A stretch of DNA of 64,000 nt from Euphorbia lathyris (GCF_963576675.1 NC_088918.1:65931001-65995000), one strand, 5' to 3'; counted from the stretch's first letter, positions 24,672 to 36,486 are shown. Notes: a model not told the origin generated them from the sequence alone. Numbers and translations: made by a program.

Positions 24672-27600
24672 ATGTGGTATATTGACAGCGCATGCTCAAG
24701 GCATATGACTGGTGATGAAACTCAGTTCATCACATTCGAGCGTAAACGAGGAGGAAGTGTAAGTTTTGGAGACAACAAAAAGGGTAAGATAGTAGGGTCA
24801 GGAACCATTGGAGGTAATCCTACTATTGAGTCAGTCTCCCTAGTCAGCGGACTCAAATATAACTTACTCAGCGTAGCTCAGCTATGTGACAATGGGAGAA
24901 AAGTTATATTTGATGACACTGGATGTAAAATATTCGAGGGTAAAACTAATGAGTTAATTTTAACTGCCCCTCGCATTGATAATGTCTTCATGCTGAGCTT
25001 GGAGAAAAAGTTTTCAAAAACTGTATGCTTAGTTTCAAAGGAAGAAAATTCCTGGCTATGGCACAGGAGACTTGGTCATGTAAGCATGGACCTCCTGGCC
25101 AAATTAGCAAGAAAGCAATTGGTTGAGGGACTGCCAGAACTTAAATTTGAAAAAGATCAACTATGCCACGCTTGCCAAGCTGGAAAACAAACCAAACAAT
25201 CTTTTCATAGTAAAAATGTTGCCTCAACTAAGCGTCCATTAGAGTTACTACACTTGGATCTCTTCGGTCCAGTCCAGCCGCTGAGTCTGGGTGGAAGAAG
25301 ATTTTCCTTGGTTATTGTAGATGACTTTTCTCAGTACACTTGGGTCATCTTGCTGAGTAGCAATGATGAGACCTTTGAGACATTTTCAAATTTGGTTAGA
25401 AAACTTGAAAATGATAAAGACCTAAAATTGGCTCACATCCGAAAGTGATAATGGTGGAGAATTCAAAAACCAACAGTTTGTTGAATTCTGTGAAGCCAGC
25501 GGCATTGACCATAATTTCTCTGCTCCTAGGACGCCTCAACAAAATGGGGTTGTTGAAAGGAAGAACAGAACCTTGGTTGAAATAGCCAGGACAATGCTGA
25601 GTGAGCATAGGCTTCCAAAGTACTTTTGGGGAGAAGCTGTTAACACAGCGTGCTATATTCTTAATAGGGCTCTTGTTAGACCTATACTAAAGAAAACCCC
25701 CTATGAACTTTGGAAAGGACGAAAGCCTAACATTGGATACTTTCGTGCCTTTGGCTGCAAATGTTTTATTTTAAACACCAAAGATAGCCTAACTAAGTTT
25801 GACTCAAAAGCTGATGAAGCTATCTTTTTAGGCTACTCAACAAACAGCAAAGCATACAGAGTTTTCAATAAACGAACTCAAGTTTTAGAAGAGTCAGTAC
25901 ATGTCGAGTTCGACGAAACTAACCCTGCAGGAAGATATCTGTCGCTGACCGAGGATGATCCACACTCAGTACCCGCTGATCAAGATACAGCCGCTGAGTC
26001 ATTCCCTCAAGGGCTGACCAAAGGTAAAAGTGAACCAAATATTGTTTTCGCTGACCAGTCTTCACCTGCAGAGATTGTTGAAACACAGACAGCACAAGAC
26101 ATAAATCTACCAAAGGAGATAAGGATACCAAGAGGATACTCAGAGAGTGCTATTCTTGATGCCGCTGAGAATACCCTGATGACAAGAAACCAACTTAGGA
26201 GATACCTCAGCAACGTAGCCTTCGTCTCAGTTCAAGAACCTAAGAACTTCGCTGACGCTGAGGAAGATGAATTCTGGATGAGCGCAATGCAAGAGGAACT
26301 TGACCAATTCAGAAGAAACGATGTATGGGAGTTAGTGCCACATCCAAGGAGTCAGAAGACCATTGGAACAAGATGGGTCTTCTGCAACAAGCTGGATGAG
26401 CAAGGAAACGTAGTCAGGAATAAAGCAATGCTTGTAGCTCAGGGCTACAGTCAGCAAGAAGGTATTGACTACGGTGAAACCTTTGCCCCAGTGGCAAGGC
26501 TAGAGGCTATTAGAATTTTATGCGCTTATGCAAGCTATATGAACTTTAAAATGTTTCAAATGGATGTTAAGAGTGCATTCCTTAATGGAGTTATAAACGA
26601 GGAAGTTTATGTTAATCAACCTCCAGGGTTTGAGGATCCTAAATTCCCAAACCACGTTTATAAACTCAAAAAGGCTCTATATGGCCTCAAGCAAGCACCA
26701 CGTGCTTGGTATGAGAGGCTGACCAGTTTCCTGCTGACTACAAACTATGTCAGGGGCAAAGCTGATACAACCTTATTCATTAAGAGAAAGGGTAAAGATA
26801 CCCTGCTGGCTCAAATATATGTTGATGATATTATTTTCGTTGCTACTAATGAGTCAATGTGCAAGGAATTTAGCAAGCAAATGCAGACTGAGTTTGAAAT
26901 GTCGATGATGGGAGAACTCAACTTCTTCCTTGGACTTCAAATCAAACAAGGGAAAAATGGCATCTTCATCAGTCAAGCTAAATATGCCAAGGAGATATTG
27001 AAGAAATATGATCTTGAAAATTGCAAGCCAATATCCACTCCTATGGGCACTGACACTGTCCTCTGCGTTGATGAGAATGGTAAGTCGGTAGACAGCAAAT
27101 TGTATCGAGGTATGATAGGCTCTCTACTTTACTTAACAGCAAGTAGACCAGACATTCAGTTCTCAGTATGCTACTGTGCTAGATATCAATCTAACCCTAA
27201 GGAATCTCATTACATAGCTGTAAAAAGAATCCTTAGATATTTGCAAAGCTCAGTGAACGCAGGTTTATGGTATCCCAACACTCATGGCTTTACACTCGTT
27301 GGATACACTGACGCTGACTATGGACGAGACAAGCTAGAACGGAAAAGCACCTCTGGAGGATGTCATTTCTTAGGAAGCTGTCTTATATCCTGGTTCAGCA
27401 AGAAGCAGACGTCAGTAGCCTTGTCTACCACTGAAGCTGAGTACATTGCTGCTGGACACTGTGTTGCTCAAATCCTATGGATTAAGCAACAGCTTGAAGA
27501 CTATGGTGTTCAAACAAAGACAATTGAGGTCAAATGTGACAACAAAAGTGCAATTGATCTATCAAAGAACACAATTCAACACAGCAGGATGAAGCATGTC

Positions 27601-27765
27601 AGCATAAGACATCACTTCATTAGAGACCATGTACTCAAGGGTGAGATAAAGCTGACCTACGTCCCAACGGATGAGCAGCTTGCGGATATCTTCACAAAGC
27701 CACTGGCTAGTGAACAGTTCAGTATACTGAAAGAAGCCATTGGTATGTTTAATCCTCTTCAGTAA
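24672..27765 (+). pseudogene. copia pol: protease, integrase, reverse transcriptase, RNase H, one frameshift
   Basis: Protease motif WYIDSACSRHMTG starts at once after the gag frame ends. Integrase follows with a His-His-Cys-Cys zinc site (HRRLGH, CHACQAG) and the first catalytic Asp (LHLDLFGP). One extra A in cgaaagtgat near 25440 shifts the frame. The rest reads on as SDNGGEF (second Asp) and NGVVERKN (Glu). The remaining 730 codons are open, with RT core [12 protein letters not shown] and catalytic YVDDIIF, then RNase H ([20 protein letters not shown]) and the usual end ADIFTKPL. Only the integrase break and the upstream stops prevent a full polyprotein. Confidence 0.95.
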
Positions 27766-28248
27766 ATTCCAGCTCCTAATATAGACTCATGCTGAGTGAA
27801 TTAACATGCTGAATGATCTATTGTTTGCTGAGTGAATAAATGTATGCTGAGTGTTTAATGCTAAATGAATGAATATCACATACTGAGCAAACATTGGCAC
27901 CGAGTAGTTATCTCAAACTGAGAATTCATCCGTATGTATAAAACTGACCACTCAGAATATAAAACGCTTAGTATTCTAAACATTGAGTATAAGATCCGGT
28001 GCATTTAATGCTAGAGCACGCGAATAGCCACCTAGGATGACGTATGCGCCGAATGTGTCATAAAAGCCAGGATCATTATCGGTTCACAATCCCAAGGCAA
28101 AACTGACACATGGATTCGATAAGATCCACTTTTCACCGCTATAAATAATGGGCAAATCCCCATTGTTATCTCTTTACACTTACCGAATTCTCTGGCAAAG
28201 CATTCTCTCTCTAAAACTCTCAAAACTTCCAAGTTTTTCTCTGAAACT
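27766..28248 (+). other. Spacer between copia pol and the third ORF
   Basis: No coding frame. Rich in the word gctgagtg and its variants. A TATA-like ctataaata (about 28139-28147) lies about 100 bases before the ATG of the third ORF and could drive a separate transcript; this is inference. Confidence 0.45.
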
Positions 28249-31200
28249 ATGACTAAGGTTTCCGTTAATATCTCCGGTGCCGGTCACCCTAAGACCAGTT
28301 TCGATGAACCTTCCAGGCAAACTACCTCGCCTGAAACTACAAAGGTCACCACGCCGAGCAAAGGCAAAGCTGGCCAAGCCACCTCCTCCAAGAGAAAGCC
28401 GACCAAAGTCAGAACCTACACCAAAGTCTTTGCAGACGTTAGAGAGTGCAAAATAGACTTCTCACGATGGTTTTCTGAGGCCTTCGTAACATCCGAGCAA
28501 CCATTCTGTGAATGGATATCGAAGAATGGCTGGACCGAGCTGTTTTCAATTAGAGATCCCACTTACCCTGACCTAGTAAGGGAATTTTATCACAATCTGC
28601 GGGTTGTTGATGACAACCAGGACTATCTGGTAACCGTGGTAAAGGAGAAGACAATCTTTATCAACCCTACCTACCTTGCCAACTTGCTGAAATTGAAGAA
28701 TGGGGGAACAAAGCTGAGAAGGAAGGGTGATCATGAAGGAACTAGGTACGTTGCCACCTTCTGCAAGCCCGCTGGCCATTCTGGAGAGATCTCAAGTTCG
28801 TCAATGGGCCATCACCAAAAGATGGCACACTATCTGCTGACCAATTACATCTACCCCAAGATTAATTGCACCAGCTCAGCGACAAATTTCGAGCAATACT
28901 TTATATGGCATATGCTGACCTACAAGCCCATCAACATGCCAGTTTTCTTAATAGCCGGCTTCCAGAGGAGTACTGGAACTTTAAGGCTAGGCTCACTCAT
29001 AACCAGAATCCTCAAAGACCATCAAATTGATCTCTTCGAGGAAACTGAGGCCCAAGGCTCTGAGATCACAGCTGCTTCACTGCGTGCCTTGAAGTATGAC
29101 CAACCAATTAAGAAGGGCAAAAATGCTGATGAGGCTGATGAGGAGACAACTGTCCCAAAGAAGGGCAAAAGGACAAAGGCTCCAGCTGCCCGAAAAAGGA
29201 AAGCTGTTGGGACTCCTTCAAAGAAGGCTGAGCCTCAAACTAAGAAGCTAAAGTCAGCTTCTCAAAAAGGTCAGGAGAGACCTAAGTCAGCTGAGAAGAG
29301 AAGCAGGCAAGATGAGCCTGATACAGAGGAAAGACTGGAAGCTGAGCAACCTCAAAAGAAGCAGAAGTCTTCTACGCTGACCCCTATTGATGCTATCCCC
29401 ACGGACATCATTGTTCCTGGTGATTCTCACTACACACAGTGTCAAGGAACTGAAGCTGAGCATCAAGAAGATGATGTGGAACTGGATGATCATTTCATCA
29501 CTCAAGTGGAGGAAGAATTAGATAACTCAGATCAGGATGCTGAGGAAGAAGAAGAAGAAGACAGTGGTCAGGATAACACTAAGGAAACAACGAGTGAAGA
29601 GGAAGCTGCTGACCCAACTAACACTGAGTTAGCTGCAGATAAAGTACAAGTACAAGCTAATTAGCTTAATGCTGATCAAGAAGAGACTTCTCCTTCTCAC
29701 TCAGGAGAGTCTATCCAAGCTGACACTCCTCCCCGCAGAAGAAGATTAGTAAAGGCAAGTCAGAAACCTGTCATTAACCTCCCTATTCAAAAGCCGACTA
29801 AAGATCCTTCTTCTCTTAAGTTCAAGTTTTTTAGTAAGCAAACACCTTCTTCTCAACAAGCTTCTCTTGAAAAGCAAGCCTCTGTTTCTTCACCAAAGGA
29901 ACAAGCCTACTTGAATGCTTCCGCTAACTCAACAAGCCAAATCGAGCAAGTTCTCGTCAATACTGCTGCTCCAAGCACTGTGCTGACTCAGAATATTCCT
30001 GCACCAATCATCACTGACAACATTAGGATTACTACCTCACCGACCATCACTACTGCCGATCAATCCTCTCTTCCAGAAAATCAAGTACAGCTTGAAAACA
30101 CACTTCCAGTCACTGACCCTGTCATAACACTGATTCCTCCATAAACTGGTCATACTGAGGAAACTAGGCAACATGATGATGAATCCCTCAACTATCTACA
30201 TGCCACCGAGACTGGTAGAAAACTCATCAGCTCGGTGCAGTCATTCATTAAGGACATTCATCAATCTGCTGAACCTACTGCTGGGTCGAGTAACAATGCA
30301 TCCACTCAGCTGTCCCAAGTCACTCAACTCTTAAATGAGGTTAAAGGACTGAAGGATCTGCTAAGTGATATGATTTCAATTCAATCACATCAGCCCAAGC
30401 AGGACTCAATAACCAAGCTGGCTGAGCTCCAACTGACAACGGTTCAACATCTTAACACTCTTCAAGGCCAATTCCAGACCTTGTCAGCTGCGAACACTCA
30501 TTATGCAACTTCTGGTGAAGTTAAGATGCTCTTCGCCCAGCTTCACACTGAGCAAATCAAGACCAACAATCAGCTGGCCTCCTACTCTCAATGCTCGGTG
30601 GAGCAAATAAGCGAAGCAGTTCGTCTGCTGAACTTAAATAAACAAGAGATGAACACTGACCAAATGAAGCAAAATGAGATATTAGTCAACTCTCAAAGGA
30701 TCTTCACCCATGTGCGTCATAACAATCTCCAGCGTCAATATTATGACACAGCCTTGCTGAAGACCTTTCATCAAGTTTTTGCTGCCTTGACAGATTCAAT
30801 TACTTAGGTAGGTAAGTCACAAGCTTACATACTGAGCCTGCTCAGCGCCGCTAAAATCGGCATACCCAAAGAGGTCTTGAATAGGGATGGCAACGGGTAC
30901 TCTACCCGAGGGTACCCGGCACTACCCGACCCTAATGGGACTACCCGTACCCTGTATAAAAGGGTATGGGATGGGTATGGGATCAAAACCATTACCCGTT
31001 AGGGTAATGGGACGGGTATGGGAAGACCCCCCAGGGTACCCGGTACCCGTTACCCGCCATAAATTTTTATATATTAAAAAATATTATTGTGTTTTAGATG
31101 TAAGATGTGAAATTTGAACACCAACCTTTTGTTTTTTGACTATTAAGTGATACAACTAAACTACTTTATTTTTATTGATTAAGGTTCAATTTGTTAAGTT

Positions 31201-31651
31201 TTTAGATGGATGATTTATTAAATTTATACTTTATTAAATTTGTAATATTTTTTGTTTTATTTATTGATTCTTAACGGGTAAGGGTACCCGCGGGTACCCG
31301 TGAATTAAATGGGACGGGTATGGGATGCAAAACATATACCCGTTAGGGTAATGGGAAGGGTACGGGTAATGAAAAAATAAACGGGTAAGGGTTTGGGATT
31401 GGCACTACCCGCGGGTACCCTACCCGTTGCCATCCCTAGTCTTGAATGAAGATGTTACTGTCTTTGACGGCATAAATGAAAGTGCCGACAAACTTAAGGA
31501 GTTGTCCACCGTGCTAACCGCCGCTGTCTTAACCGACTCTTTTAGAATTCCTGCTCCTCCCGATGCTGACAAAACGGGGGAGAAAGAACAGGCTAGAACT
31601 CAGCAGGAGGCTCCTAGAAGCAGTCAGTCTAAGCAAAAGAAAAAGAAGTAG
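28249..31651 (+). pseudogene. Third ORF of the copia element (plant retroelement accessory protein), broken
   Basis: A single frame from ATG 28249 continues to 30807 with in-frame stops at 29662 and 30142 and ends at one at 30805. A MITE interrupts it at 30882, and the frame resumes after it to a stop at 31649. The first 280 residues resemble the 'putative plant transposon protein' domain (PF20167 style: FSRWFSEAFVTSEQPFCEW, REFYHNLRVV). A long Lys/Glu/Ser-rich basic then acidic stretch follows, then a Gln/Leu-rich, heptad-like part (30235-30807) and a basic tail QSKQKKKK. I see no signal peptide or transmembrane segment, so an envelope role is not supported. The function is unknown. Confidence 0.75.
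30882..31438. mobile_element. hAT-type MITE nested in the copia third ORF
   Basis: 557 bp with terminal inverted repeats TAGGGATGGCAACGGGTA and TACCCGTTGCCATCCCTA and an exact 8-base target duplication gtcttgaa (30874-30881 and 31439-31446). The inside is rich in gggtacccg and gggtatggg words. No transposase. The 8-base duplication and ends place it in the hAT superfamily. It must be younger than the retrotransposon it sits in. Confidence 0.95.
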
Positions 31652-32199
31652 AAATAGGCTAGCTCAGTTTTGTTTAACTTAGTCTGTAGTCTATATGCTC
31701 TTTTATGATCATCTTTTTTCTATGTATGCTGACTACTTCACTTAAATACTATACTTGCATCTTTTATTCTAACTTGAGTTATTTCATATGATGCTGAGTA
31801 TTATGTTATTATGTATCTTCAATTACATCAACTGTGTTTACCGTCTATAATACTTGTTGTTTGTATCCCATGCTGATCATATGTTTGACATTGTCTTGTA
31901 TGTTTATAAAACACTGTCTCATAAAACCCATTGAACAAAATGATTACTCAGTGCTCTCTGAATGTTACACCTTCCGCCTAATACTGAGTAAAATAGAATA
32001 TGTTCCATGAGCTGACCTATATCTGAAAACTGACCTTAGACTTACTCGATTAAACCTTAAAATGTTTAGAGTTAAAACTAAGTCAGTAGCTCAACCCTGA
32101 CGGGGGAGTTTGCTAAGTAATAATAGGTTAACTATCATGGGGGAGCTCAACACTGAGTTCCTCGCTGAATAGTTTTGCCAATATCAAAATGGGGGAGTT
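31652..32199 (+). other. Untranslated 3' part of the copia element and polypurine tract
   Basis: No coding frame. It ends with the purine-rich AAAATGGGGGAG (about 32187-32197) next to the 3' LTR, the expected plus-strand primer. A second GGGGGAG block occurs at about 32141-32147 and another at 32103-32108. Confidence 0.7.
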
Positions 32200-33541
32200 T
32201 GTTGAAACACCTTTCCACATGATTTTGATTTGACAAAATTATTTAAGTAAAATTAAATATATTCTAAACACACTAAGTTTAAATGCTTTGAATTATTATA
32301 CTAATGTGTTTGTTCAATGTTGAGTTAAAATTATTTATAAGACATAAAGAGTAAAAGGCCAAAGCCCAATACGGAAGTCAAAGCCCAAGTCAAACAGATC
32401 AAGACAACTCGGCCCGCGTGTGCAAAACGCTGTCGTTATGATCAAAACGCAACTCAGCAAGAGAAGGATCTAGAAGACCTTCATTGAACAACTTCGGAGT
32501 GAAGCCGCTGAGTTGAATCGACAAAGAGTACAAGACAACAGCTGAGCAAGAGCAACTTCCAGACAAAGTAATTCCACTTTGGGTAAAGTTCAGAAGACAC
32601 AGAACGTTGTCTAGTTGACCTTACCATAAATGGAGAGACATTCTGCCGAGCTGATTAAAAGCTGCTCAACACTGACCGAGGACAGAAGATACTCAAATCT
32701 GATTGGCCGAGAGCTCTGAGCAAAACTGAGTGACAACGACAGGAAGCCATTTCCCTCCAACAGTTATTTCGAAATTCGAAATGACCGATGTCTCAAACGT
32801 CTCTATAAATAGAGCCCTTCAGTTGCTTCATCACACACAGAACTTGATCAAGCCATTACGCTGACCAAAATTCTACGCAAAGTTCTGCAAGAAAAAGCAA
32901 AGCAAATTCTTACACCAAATTTCATATCTTTCGTGTAAAAGTCTAGAGTGATTATTCAATCATCTAAAGTGTCTTTGCAATTGTTGTTTAGGACAAATCG
33001 TTATCATTTCTAGAGATTAGAAAGGAGAGGCTGAGTACTCGGTTATAGTACTCAGCGAGAGTTTAGGAGTGAGTAGAGGTATAGAGGAAGGTAATCTTGT
33101 TATACTCAGCTTCTAAGTTGTAAAAGGTTTGATGCTCTACCGTTAAAGAGCTCAGTAGAGAATTCGAAATCTCGGAACGTGTTTCGGGGACAGGACATAG
33201 GCTTGGAGGCCGAACCTGGATAAATCTGCTGAGTAATATCTTTCTAACCTTAAACTCCTTAATATATATATTGCTTGCTTAAACAAAACTGACCAAGTAA
33301 AGAAGTCACGCCGAGTTGTGTGTATTGAGTATATGAGTTCAGGAATAGACTCAAAGTGTTATCTCCTGACTCAACGAAAGAAGCTGACTTAGTCACCAGT
33401 TGACTAAGCTAGTGTCTTATTGACTCAGCGCGTTGTGTAATCCTTTTTCAAAGAAAAAGAAGTCAGCCTTAACGTACTTAAATTTTAAATAGTTCCTATC
33501 CCCCCCTTGGAACTAACTTGTTACGTTATAAGGGACCAACA
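32200..33541 (+). repeat. 3' LTR of the copia element
   Basis: 1342 bp, the same ends as the 5' LTR, with TATAAATA at 32814-32821. Most differences from the 5' copy are C/T or G/A changes, as expected of methylated plant DNA. Confidence 0.95.
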
Positions 33542-33546
33542 AGTAT

Positions 33547-34283
33547 GCCCTTAGTAGAGATCCGCAACAGAGAGATCCACTATAACTCCTACCAAGACCG
33601 TTGTGAATGTATTTTTGTCTTCTTTGTATCTGATATTTTTTTTATCCTTTTGACAGAGGGAAGCCTAATGCAGCGACTGTGATTGTAGAATGGACAGAAA
33701 ACCAAAGATAAGGTGGATGTTGTCTTAAGCAAAAAGGACGTAAAATGTCATGTAGCTGAGCTGACGGCTGTCTCTTATGCCTACTCTAGTTCAGCTATGA
33801 GGTGACAACCTTGGGGTTATTTATCTCACGAAAAACTCGGTGTTCCATGTTAGGATCAACCACATTGAACTTGGTTATCACTTGGTCTACGAACAAGTTG
33901 CTCATGGCTTCATCTATGTTCGATTTATTTTCATGGATGATCAAATAGTAGATATTTTGACCAAACTCCTCGATTACATGTTCTCATTACTTTGCTCTTT
34001 ACGATATGTTCTCGACATGAGTTTGAGAGGGCGTGGAGGTGATAGCCGAGTAATACATGTGGTATTATCCAAATACAATATGATTCTGATGTTTGTGTCA
34101 TTCTTATCTCTTTTGTCTAGATTTTTTTTTGTAACTATGAGTACAACTCTTGGGTTCAATGTTCAACAAAAGAAAAAAAGCAATTACAATATATTCATAC
34201 TCTATCCTCCTTATTTAATATTTTATATTCTTCTCGTATAATACAGAGTAACGTTACACAATTTTATAGATGGAGTCTGAATA
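33547..34283 (+). pseudogene. Continuation of the pre-insertion target and a degenerate copia 3' end
   Basis: Sequence directly after the copia target duplication continues the element in which copia landed. From about 33840 a 130-codon open stretch reads HIELGYHLVYEQVAHG and VDILTKLLDYM, which matches the end of copia RNase H (the usual DIFTKPL region). A purine-rich stretch (gagagggcgtggagg) follows and probably the start of a decayed LTR. It is an old relic unrelated to the intact copia element. Confidence 0.55.
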
Positions 34284-34291
34284 TGTTTATC

Positions 34292-35930
34292 CAGGGTCGA
34301 TTCCAATATTCTAAAGGCTCTAGGCAGGACCGGTCCTGATACTTTTATGGGGTTTAGGCGAAAAAAGAGATAAAGAAACTATTAATAAAAAAAATTGTAC
34401 TTAAAAGTTTACAATATAAATTTGGGCATATTTAAGATCTAAAATATCATATTATTTGGTCATTTTCTAGTCATGAATGGGTATTATAACTACCTTTGAA
34501 AAATATATTATATATATAGTAAAAAACAATTTGGACCCCTTTTGGCTTAGGCTCTACGCGGTCGCACTCCTGGCCTATGCTCAGGGCCGGTCCATAAACA
34601 TTTGGGCCTTCTTATGAATTATTGTCCTACTAAATTATAATTTTCATTTTGAATTTGTAAAAATACTCAGTATAAGAAATTTGATCCGTATAAATTGTTA
34701 TGTAATTAACTCAATATGTTATATTACAAAAAAAATAATTTTTTATTAAATCACATCATAAAACTCATATATCGAGCATAACCCATATAAGCCCATAAAA
34801 AATACATATATTATTTTTAATGATAAGAAATGGTTTGCAGCGGTCCATAAATATTCAGACCTTCTTGTAAATTGTTGTCCTACTAGATTATAATTTTTAT
34901 TTTAATTTTGTAAAAATACTCACCATTAAAATTTTGATCGATGCTGGTTCTTATGCAATTAACTCAATATTATGAGTAAATTAGTGAAAATTAATTGTGT
35001 CCTAAAATATATTATAACAAGTAAATCAATATATAATATATTAATCGTTTTAGATTGAATATATATTAACATTTTGGTTTAAGGAAACAATTATGATTAT
35101 AAAAAATAATTATTAAAATTATATAAGAATAAAAATAAAAATAAAAATAAAACATATATGAAAAATAAAGAGAACGGAACTTTATATAATAATCATATAA
35201 GAATAATAATTATAATAATAAAAAGAACTATAAATAATAATAATAAGAAACATATTTTTCTTATTAGGAAGAAAATTAGGAATTAAAGAAAATGAGAACC
35301 AAAAAACATACATATATTATTTTTAAGGATAAGAAATAGTTTGTGGCGGTCCATAAATATTCGGACCTTCTTATAAATTGTTGTCCTACTAGATTATAAT
35401 TTTCATTTTAATTTTGTAAAAATACTCACCATTAAAATTTTGATTGATACCGGTTGTTATGCAATTAACTCAATAGTATGGGTAAATTAGTGAAAATTAA
35501 TTGTGTCCTAAAATATATTATAACAAGTAAATCAATATATAATATATTAATCATTTTAGATTGAATATATATTAACATTTTGGTTTAAGGAAAAAATTAT
35601 GATTATAAAAAATAATTATTAAAATTATATAAGAATAATAATAAAAATAAAAACAAAAACATATATGAAAAATAAAGTGAACAGAACTTTATATTATTAA
35701 AGAATCAAACATACATGTCCAAGAATCAAACTCACACCCTCACAAACAACTTTACCATGTCTTTACCATTTAGCCTAGCACTACATTTTGTTATAAATCT
35801 AAGTCTACATACTTTTTAACCATAGTAATTTTAATAATTATTAAATTTGAAACAAATTCCGATCGGAAATCCCCGTAAATCGAAAGTCCTAGGCGACCGT
35901 CTATGCAGCTCACCCCTAGAGCCGACCCTG
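34292..35930. mobile_element. Non-autonomous hAT-type element
   Basis: It begins CAGGGTCGATTCC and ends GAGCCGACCCTG (imperfect inverted repeats), flanked by an exact 8-base duplication tgtttatc (34284-34291 and 35931-35938). It is 1639 bp, AT-rich inside and has no open frame. Further CAGGGCCGGTCC-like ends at 34325 and 34582 suggest a second related element nested in it. A 506-bp-offset direct repeat fills its right half. Confidence 0.75.
34805..35690. repeat. Internal direct repeat, offset 506 bp
   Basis: Copy 1 starts at 34805 and copy 2 at 35311; about 380 bases align with few changes (each has cggtccataaatattc and later tttagattgaatatatatt). A third, partial copy of the beginning lies at 34590-34680. 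It is non-coding. Confidence 0.8.
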
Positions 35931-36259
35931 TGTTTATCTAATGATTAAATTTCTATCATGCGAGTCAAATCAATAGAAAAATGACTTATGTTTGAATTAT
36001 TATTTTTTTTTGTTAATGGAGTATAAAATTGATTTATCTTTAACACAGTAGTGCTAACATTGCATGATTTTACTCGTGGATTTTAAATTTATTCACCTAA
36101 TAATCATGAGTTGATTGCACCGATAACCAATGAAGTCATTTTAGACAGAAAATTTACCTAAAAAATGACATCACAACCGTATTGAAAATGATTGATTTTT
36201 ATATATGATAGGGAATCAGATGATAAAAAAATATTTATTATTAACTTAATTCAACTGTT

Positions 36260-36486
36260 TCAAACTGTGGTTTGCTTCGTCTCTTTCTTTAAAAAATTGG
36301 ACAAGACACCTTTCATCACTCACAGTAGTGACCGCTCTTGCTGGAATAAACGGTCTTTGAAAGAAGACTTATCTCGAATCCCTATCCCTAGAATCAGCTC
36401 TTAGTCTGAGTCTCGGGTTTTCAGGAATTGAATTCTTAACTGTGGCACTTACTTTTGGAATAGAGGAAGCTATAAATAAGATCTTC
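36260..36486 (+). other. Probable left part of the ccmFC mitochondrial insertion
   Basis: Between AT-rich spacer and the solo LTR lies about 225 bases of mixed composition unlike the spacer. The LTR's target duplication (tcttc, 36482-36486) joins it directly to the mitochondrial sequence at 39177. It is therefore probably the upstream part of the same ccmFC intron. This rests on adjacency and composition. Confidence 0.4.

Larger units (their letters stand above)
21479..33546 (+). mobile_element. Ty1/copia LTR retrotransposon, SIRE-like, with a third ORF
   Basis: The complete structure is target duplication agtat (21479-21483 and 33542-33546), 5' LTR, primer-binding site, gag, protease-integrase-RT-RNase H, a long third ORF, a purine tract and the 3' LTR. 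The element itself is 21484-33541. Domain order (integrase before RT) makes it copia. The extra ORF after pol, the three zinc-knuckle-like motifs in gag and the large size fit the SIRE/Maximus lineage. In-frame stops, two frameshifts and a MITE insertion make it non-autonomous as it stands. The LTRs differ at about 24 substitutions and 2 indels by eye (about 1.8%), so insertion is fairly recent. Confidence 0.95.

Noticed and set aside
28249..31651. Third ORF of copia as a retroviral envelope
   Set aside because: No signal peptide, no transmembrane helix, no cleavage site; the N-terminal part fits a plant transposon-associated domain better.
33840..34241. 133-codon frame as a gene
   Set aside because: First half is a decayed copia RNase H end; second half is low-complexity non-coding sequence.
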